Part shown: one piece after another, positions 10,423 to 64,000 of the stretch | Layout: each line of letters starts with the position of its first letter | How positions within the stretch are numbered: the stretch's first letter is position 1 | Assembly: GCA_037951165.1 (NCBI GenBank) | Contig: JBBDHG010000061.1 | Coordinates: 3,406,501 to 3,470,500 of the forward strand | Reading direction: 5' to 3' | Length of the DNA: 64,000 bases | Source: Lophius americanus | Taxonomy: Eukaryota > Chordata > Actinopteri > Lophiiformes > Lophiidae | Program-made: the position numbers and the translations under genes | Notes under the pieces: model-generated | Told to the model about the DNA's origin: nothing | Seen by the model: the letters and a program-made list of their open reading frames with translations, nothing else | The model's database searches: none

Positions 10423-12466
10423 GTTATTAGTTTGCCAACTTTTCTCGGGGACCGCCGGTTCAGAAAGTAAGTCCAAGTTCTTCTTGATAAATTACATAAC
10501 TAAATTGGTAACTCAAAAAAGAAAACACAGGGAAAATGCTTTTTCAAAGGTGAATGCAATACGTTTGCCTAGAATACTAAATACCCCTTGGAAAAGCTCT
10601 TAGCCCTTGTGAATGAATCCTGTTACTGTGGCACCATCTAGTGGCGAATCTGTGTTAATGCATAGAATCATCCAAATCACATAATCCTGAGAATATGTGC
10701 TGTAAGTGATGTATTTCAGGGAAAACGTTTTATTGGAGAGTTCCTTCTGCAAGGTTCATCAGAGTACATCTGAGAATGAAAATTATACTGTAGAAACGAT
10801 CTTAAATTCGAAGTCCAATAAATAATCTGATAATTGTTCAATCTGAAAAATTGTTTTTAATAGGGAATGTTTCCAAACATTATTCTTTAAAGATACTAAT
10901 ACGGTATATAATGTTATTATTAGGTCTCAGGAAGTATTTTTGAGATAATATATACTTGTGTTTCGGGTACTCTATGACCTGTGATAGAACTAGCACGTAA
11001 AAGTTTCGTTATGATTTATAAACCCCCATACTCTATGGTAAAAAAAATATATCATAACCATGTGTGTAGTTTGTTGGTGTAAAGTTAAAAGATGAATCAG
11101 ATAGTGAAAATGCAGAGCAAAGCCCTTTACAGAAATAACTACATCTTAAAATGATATGAAGATTTATTTTCTCATATGAACAGGTGGATTCATTTTTCAT
11201 TTTATTTTACAATCTATGACAATCTCGCATTTTTTTCTTTTTTTCTAGCATATTTCAGGAATGACATGGGGAAAGGTTATTTTTTATTGCTGAATATTAA
11301 ACGAAATACACTTTCACTGACTGGAAAAAAATTGTCTGCTGCTTTTTTTTTTTTTACCATGCACCCATCTAACCGTGACCACAAGGACATGCAGAAGAGA
11401 GGTGTTCAAACATTTTCAAGCGAGGGAGGGGTAAGGTGAGGGCAGGTCATAAAATTAAACAGGAGAGACTGGTAGGACGCGTCGGGTACCATCTCAATTG
11501 GGCAAGAAGGCTGGCAAAGTGAGGGGAGTATCACAGTAAAAGTAGAGGAGCTTTTGCATTTTTCAGACGTACAAAATTAGATCCAGAGGTAAGAAACTCA
11601 ATGAAATATCTGAAAGTGAGGTGTGACCAAAGACCTTTCTCTGTAGCAATACCTCTGTGCGTTTAACAAACAGCAGTTAGATTTGCAGATCAATCTTCTT
11701 CACATTTAAAAAAAAAAACCCAATAATAATCATCTGATAATTCTGCATTTTTTCTTTGCAAAGAGGAGAACCAACCCAGCAGTAATGAAACATCCTCCAC
11801 CTCTCTCGCTCTCTTTTTCTCTTTTAATCTGTTTTTGCAACTACCCTTTGCATAAATATATAATTATATATATGTTCTGCCAATGGAGGACGGGGGACTT
11901 GATTTGGCTCACTTTTAAAGTTTTTTTTTTCATTTATGGACTAGATTTGAAATTACAAGATCCATCAACAAGACAAAGCATTGCACTGTACTATTGGAGG
12001 AAAACACTATCTGAATGCTATCTGACGTTACTTGGGAGTGTGTATGTGAAGTGAGGTGGTCTAAAACCAAGTGATAACATAAGTCATGGACGCAGTCCCT
12101 CCATGGACATGAGCATGTGAACAAGGAAGGCTGACAACTTGATAGATGGCTAAAAAATGTGTTTAAATCAACTTGTGTAAATATGCATTTATATCATGAT
12201 AGTTAATTCTACACTATAGGAATCACATCGTTTTTACACACAGCACACTACAGTCACCTCTTAGAAAATGATGTAATCAACAGTAAAATAGAAAGTTTGC
12301 ATATTATTGCATTGTATATTCCTCCAGTTTCACAGCTATTTCATTTATATTTCCATGTGTGTTCTGGACTGTTCTCCACTGAGCTGTGTCCGCTTGGCTT
12401 TCTCTCTCCCTCTCTCCGTATGGGTGAGTTCAGGGAACTGGTAGACTGTTTCTTAACATTTAGGCC

Positions 12467-13673
12467 TTTATTTTTTTGAATTCTTAGATAGAGTGGAGAA
12501 AGAGGGTGTACAGGGTTTAAAAGCTCTGTGTGTATTTGGGAGGTGTGGCATGTGGAAATCCTGAGACATTGTGTGGCCTTTAGGGCAACAAAAACAGAAT
12601 GTACACAGAAAGATGATGACACATGGGGCTGGGTTGAGCAAGTGATTGCCATATCTTTTCCCTTGCCATCACCTATGATGGCAGGGATCACCCTGTGCCA
12701 AGAAGCCCAGTGTTTGTTGGCCTAGCATGAAAAATAAAAAGTCTTTGGGGAATAAAAGGGACTTCATTGGAGGCAGGCTGGGAGAGGGGCAGAATAGCTG
12801 TAAACACACCGAGCTATGACCTGCATAACATACAACCCTACAGCAGCCTTACCTGTCCCCCCACATTGGGCGGCTGGGGTTCGGGGTCTGTCTGTATGTG
12901 AATCACTTTAATGATAAAGTATTATTCTGTGAACGTCTGAGACACTTTTCGTCAGCTCTGCTGCGATACTAGTAGACCCACGCATTTGCAGCTACAACAA
13001 CAATGAAATTCATCGGACAATCACAAATACATGCTAGCAGACCACCATGCACGCACGCACGCACACACACACACACACACACCCACGCACACAAACTCTT
13101 GTGTAGACATTAGTCAGAGGTCAAAAAGAATCTACTCTCTATCCACCAAGCATTCTATCAGATTCCAAATCATAAACCCTACGGGCGAATCATATTAATG
13201 TAAACATACACTTTATGTTGAAGTGGTTTATATTGCATGACATGGAAGGGGTTATGCTCTCCAGTGAGGCTAGACTCCTCAAAGAATGGAACTGGAAAGA
13301 AAGTAAAACAGGAAACCAGAGAGAACAAAAAAACATAAATGCTTATAAAAAATGAGGCGTCCATATAAGAAAGGCTACAAAAACCTCCACTGGCCCTCTG
13401 GCGTCGGCATACAGCAAAAGGCACCACAATATTACTCTATTTTTTAACGTTGTGAAAAAACTGGCACATCTTTTTATGCTGTAAATCAAAATGTACATAT
13501 AAATAGAGTTTTCCCTATAAAAAAGTCTTCGCTGTTAACTAGCAGACAACTTTTGCTAAAATGAAAATAAATATTTCATTTGTTTAGAATATCTGTCAGT
13601 TATATAAAATAAAAAATATTTCTTATAGATGCAGGTCTATAGTATAGTGATTTTCGTTGGTTCATTTTCACGC
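12467..13673 (-). other. nrg2: Probable nrg2 3' UTR
   Basis: This is the minus-strand sequence after the nrg2 stop codon. The first AATAAA found in that direction lies at 12472-12467, about 1.2 kb past the stop; an ATTAAA occurs earlier (12912-12907). No other gene is visible. The exact cleavage site cannot be read from sequence. Confidence 0.4.
13049..13093. repeat. (CA)n microsatellite
   Basis: An interrupted run of GCAC then CA units, probably within the nrg2 3' UTR and therefore (TG)n-like in the transcript. Confidence 0.9.
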
Positions 13674-60409
<46,736 letters not shown>

Positions 60410-60499
60410 GCTGTTAGAAGAAAGTAATTCCTCTCTGGAGAAGACTCGGTGGGGAAAAAATCAGATATTCCTTTTTGGAACGTGTGACAAGTGGGCACC

Positions 60500-60560
60500 A
60501 CCAGACTCTGAGCCTGTTAAAGTGTCTCTCCTCCTATATAGACTCAAACCAATCAAGTAC
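60500..60560 (-). promoter_or_regulatory. nrg2: Candidate nrg2 core promoter
   Basis: On the minus strand TATATAGG lies at 60540-60533, about 125 bases before the ATG, with an inverted CCAAT (ATTGG, 60553-60549) just upstream. The closeness of the two motifs is unusual. If used, transcription would start near 60505, giving a leader of about 95 bases. Motif evidence only. Confidence 0.35.
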
Positions 60561-60589
60561 AGAAAGGAACCACCTACTCACAGCAGGGC

Positions 60590-60680
60590 AGAGGGAGAGA
60601 AAGAGAGAGAGGAAAAGGAAGGGAGGAGGAGAGGGACTGGGAGGGAGGGAGCTGGGAGAAAAGTAGGGAGAGAAAGGTAT
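60590..60680. repeat. GA-rich tract upstream of nrg2
   Basis: A purine-rich stretch (GAGAGA, GGGAGG units) about 50 bases upstream of the TATA-like element of nrg2. GA/CT tracts are common near vertebrate promoters; function is not shown. Confidence 0.5.
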
Positions 60681-63634
60681 AGGCCCTGATCATGAGACCA
60701 AATGGAGGAAAGAGAGAGAATTCAGCAGGAGAGGGGGAAGGCATATCCAAAGTCTTGAAGGCAATCTACGGTTGCCTTACTGGATCTATGAGATAATCAA
60801 TAGCTCTTCCAGGCCCTGAAGCCACAAGACTGGTCTTATTGAGTCCAAACAATTGCCTGTGTTTGAAGTTGGCCAATTCAAACACCATGGTAACAAATAG
60901 GCGCAAACTCTAATTCCTCCACCCCCAAGAGCATCTTCTTCTTTGTAATGACCCATGCAAAGGTGGAGTGAAACCCCTTAAGCTGTCTTTTTTACACCGT
61001 TGACCCCACCCATGCAGTCCGGAGACCTGCCCTTATATGGCTGATGCTGGGAGTCCCAAAACACTCCACATCTGGCTCAGATTTGCTGAACATAGATAAT
61101 ATAGATGCAGTTGATAAGCTGTAATAGTGAGCAATGTGTAAAGTGTTGAATGTCAGATTACAATCTCTTGCAGACTGCTTCTTGAAAAATTACACAAAAT
61201 CCTCTGTGGCTTCCCTGCCTGCTCCCCTTCCTCACCTCTCTTGTCTGTCAGTTGCCCCACTCAGTTCATCATACGAGTTCCAGCATGTCTGTGGTTGTAG
61301 CTCTTTCTTTCACTGTCACTGTTAGCCAGCTGTCATTGATGTCTTCACGGTAATAAAGATGAATAACCACTAAACTGAGATTCATCACACAAGACCAGAC
61401 CATGGCCCTCAAAAATAAGTCACTTCCACTTTTTTTTAGATTTCTGCGAAATCTTCTTGGTGAGTGAGCATCTCACCTTTGCTTCAGGAGACAATTGAAA
61501 GAAAAAAGGTAAGTAGGGCAAGGGGAGACCCGTGCATAGGACAGGACTGAGTTGAAGACCAGCAGGCGCACGTGCATGGCTCTGGAAGTCGGAATGAACT
61601 CCCTGCCAGCTGTTAATAAAAATATAATGTTTTATTAAAGTTTACACTGAAAAAATATCAGAAGCAATTTGCAACAATTACACCAATCTGCCTCTGCTCG
61701 TTTCCCATAAATCTAGCCTTGACCGTATGCCTACAGTATTATCTTCTATGTCCTTATGTCCTGTTTAGTAGCAAGAACAAAAAAGATAGTGAAACTACAA
61801 AAGAGGGACTCTCAATGAAACCTGTGTGTTTAAAAAAATATATTTTTATGAGTCATCTGAGGGGCCTCTCAGGATTTGTCTCGGTCCAGCCCTGGGAGGA
61901 TTCCTGACGTGTCATAGAAGGAGACGGCTGCAGAAAGGTCGCAACAGGTCAGCAAACTCAATAGCATGAGCTTCATCTGTGGGCAAGAAGAGGTCAAATG
62001 GAGGCCAAGGTTTGACACACCAATCATGTCCAATGTGGTGCTTTCCCTACTTGAAAAACAGACTTCTCTCTCTTCACCTCTCCTCTCCTTCCAGTGGTTA
62101 CGCTCGATGATCTAATCTGTCAGCAGAGGTAACTGACGAATGGAAGGGGCTATACGTGTGTCAGGGAGCTGGCCTTGCCGCCCTGATGCCCTGCCGCCCC
62201 ACCGCCACGTCTCCCCCCAACCTCAATACTAACTTCCTCCTCTACAATTCAACAAGATGAGACTCGCTCGCAGACCTGTATGTGTCTGTGGGTGGGCACA
62301 CGATTTATGTATGTGTCAGAAATGTGAGTTTTTGGACGTAGAGACAAGAAAAAGACTTTGTTTCCTTTAGCCAAGCTATATGCAAATTGTTGAAATGTGG
62401 CCATTATGATTTTTTGGCGTTTTGTATACGGGAACGATAGACGGAAATTAAATTTGGGGATGTAGAAAAAACTTTTTTTACTATTCTGTCAACTTTTTCC
62501 CCCGTGTTGCACGTTTTTTTTTTTAGTTGTGAACAAATTCTAAAATTTGAAGCATGTGGCATTGAACAAGGCGATGCATAAAGGGCACATACATAAACAC
62601 TAAAAAGGAGAGGAAAATAGAGTCATAGTACAATACACACTGTATTTTATAACCAGAATATTGTGTGACGAGCTCTGAATAAGACTATGCAATTGTGTAT
62701 AAGCTTGACTACAACGTGCCTGAAATGTATTAATTTTCTAACATCCAGATACAAATATGGTCATAGATAGATCACTATCTCTTTTTTCCAAATCTGCTCA
62801 TAAGAATCTGCTGTTTTTCAACAGCCGTGGGCTGCCCGTGGATGAGGGTCTGGAAGTGAAGGGGTGGGAGGAGCATGACTTGAAGAACATGTCCAAAAAA
62901 CGAAGGACATGGATCCTTTATATGCCCTGCTCATAAATGCTTCACAGGCCCCATCTCTGCCTGTCTCCTAATCCCTCCTCAGCTTTCCTGTAAGATGGAG
63001 CTGTGCAGCTCCCTCCTAACAACAGCATACCTGCACATCATCACATTTATACCGATCAACGGTACTCCTGCACTTTCACAGACACAGGAGTTAATCTTTT
63101 CAGACATAATGGCTTTAAAAAGCCATTAGGTTGTGTTGTTTATATCTGTCTTCTTAACCAACAAAGTGTATATGAGTGTGGGGGGCTTAAAGTAGGGTAC
63201 CGTGCCTGCTATTAACACATGCCTGTAGTCTTGGCTCTGGGGTTGAGTCAGGGGCAAAGGGGGGTGTGGAATAGGGTTCTCTGCGAGGAATAGGAATTAA
63301 AAAAGATAGATGGATTGATGTTAAAAAGGCAAGCACAGTAAGTAAGATTTAGAAGTAAAAATAATGTCCTCCTTTTCAGAAGACATATAAATGCCCCAAC
63401 TATATATACACCCTTTATCAAGGCATCTGCCTCCTCAGATGCACAAAGATGTGTTTTGGGCACAACACAGACACTGTCTGATTACTGAAATAAAACCTGT
63501 TTATCCAGAAGAGACTGCATAAAACATATAAATAATAATGGCTGATTCCATGTCTCGCTGGTTTCTCATGCAGTACATGTGCAAGAGGCTCTGAGTAATA
63601 ATAGAAAGCAAGTGATGAGACATTGAAGACTTAC
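60681..63634. other. Upstream flank of nrg2
   Basis: About 3 kb without a supported gene. The sequence is somewhat less AT-rich near 62100-62280, with a C-rich patch near 62180-62230. No recognised element. Confidence 0.55.
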
Positions 63635-63660
63635 ATCACCGGGTGGGCTGGCATAGCCCC
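63635..63660 (-). other. Possible 26-base upstream exon of nrg2
   Basis: On the minus strand an acceptor (ctccctttag) and a perfect donor (gtaagt) bracket 26 bases. Joined to the acceptor-like site just before the nrg2 ATG, it provides an in-frame upstream ATG and would extend the protein by seven residues (MPAHPVI). It would have to be an internal exon of a longer leader starting outside the window, or a coincidence. Confidence 0.3.
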
Positions 63661-64000
63661 CTAAAGGGAGACATAATACAAATCAGTGTTAGTAAAATTT
63701 GGAGGCCTGAGAAAGGGGATATTTTCTCAAGGTGAACTGTGCCATGGTGAGAAGAAATTCCAAATCTGAGTGTTACTAATGACTATACTCAGCAGCAAAT
63801 GAGGCCAGAATAACAGAGGCGTCAGAAATCACATCTTGTGTGTCAACGACAGCAGCGGCAATCACAGGTGAATATAGATAAAGCAACAACACAGAGATAA
63901 TAAGAATCACCGGGAAACAGCACATAATAATTTAAGTGTTAAACAAGGAAGTTATCCTGGGTGAATTGAGCTCGCTGACGTTTCATCAGCATGCAGCTGT
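63661..64000. other. Right edge of the window, nothing recognised
   Basis: No exon, RNA gene or repeat could be supported in the last 340 bases. Confidence 0.5.

Larger units (their letters stand above)
7200..12466. other. Intergenic DNA between the convergent genes
   Basis: No coding gene is supported here. It is AT-rich and contains remnants of at least three transposable elements (8425-8725, 9385-9722, 10139-10422) plus short open frames without recognisable content. Between 10430 and 12466 I see nothing beyond unique-looking AT-rich sequence. Confidence 0.6.

Noticed and set aside
12341..12691. 116-codon minus-strand open frame downstream of nrg2
   Set aside because: No recognised content; more likely 3' UTR or intergenic sequence.

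Overview
The window is nuclear DNA from a vertebrate, almost certainly a teleost fish. Genes are split by GT-AG introns, and the intergenic and intronic DNA is AT-rich. There are long dinucleotide repeats, decayed Tc1/mariner copies of a type common in fish, and remnants of LINE retrotransposons. I saw no bacterial, plasmid or viral features. All functional calls come from translating the sequence by eye and from knowledge of the families; no search was run.

Layout. (1) 1-696: the end of an unidentified plus-strand gene, whose last coding exon (460-696) ends in a Ser/Pro-rich tail. (2) 697-3926: intergenic. (3) 3927-6870, plus strand: a complete, compact 10-exon organic anion transporter of the SLC22A6/SLC22A8 (OAT1/OAT3) group. 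It joins cleanly into 561 codons, and the exon lengths add up in phase. (4) 6871-13673: intergenic, holding a decayed LINE 3' region, a half-length Tc1 copy and a second LINE-like tail. The distal 3' UTR of nrg2 probably lies in its upper part. (5) 13674-60409, minus strand: a complete neuregulin gene, best matched to NRG2. Ten constitutive exons give 598 residues: basic N-terminus, Ig-like domain, EGF-like domain, transmembrane helix, long cytoplasmic tail. Two further exons allow alternative splicing: a second version of the C-terminal half of the EGF domain (23349-23407) and a 24-base exon (20530-20553) that adds HLGIEFME next to the membrane. (6) 60410-64000: nrg2 upstream region with a TATA-like promoter candidate and a possible 26-base upstream exon at 63635-63660.

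The two complete genes converge (slc22a6-like on +, nrg2 on -) and have unrelated jobs: epithelial transport of organic anions, and ErbB3/ErbB4 ligand signalling. Nothing suggests they work together. About 45 kb of the window is nrg2 intron.

No clearly new biological system was found. The points most worth a second look are the NRG1-like features of this NRG2 gene (basic type-I-like N-terminus without signal peptide, and the HLGIEFME microexon), the predicted extra 5' exon, the unidentified terminal exon at the left edge, and a low-copy dispersed repeat.
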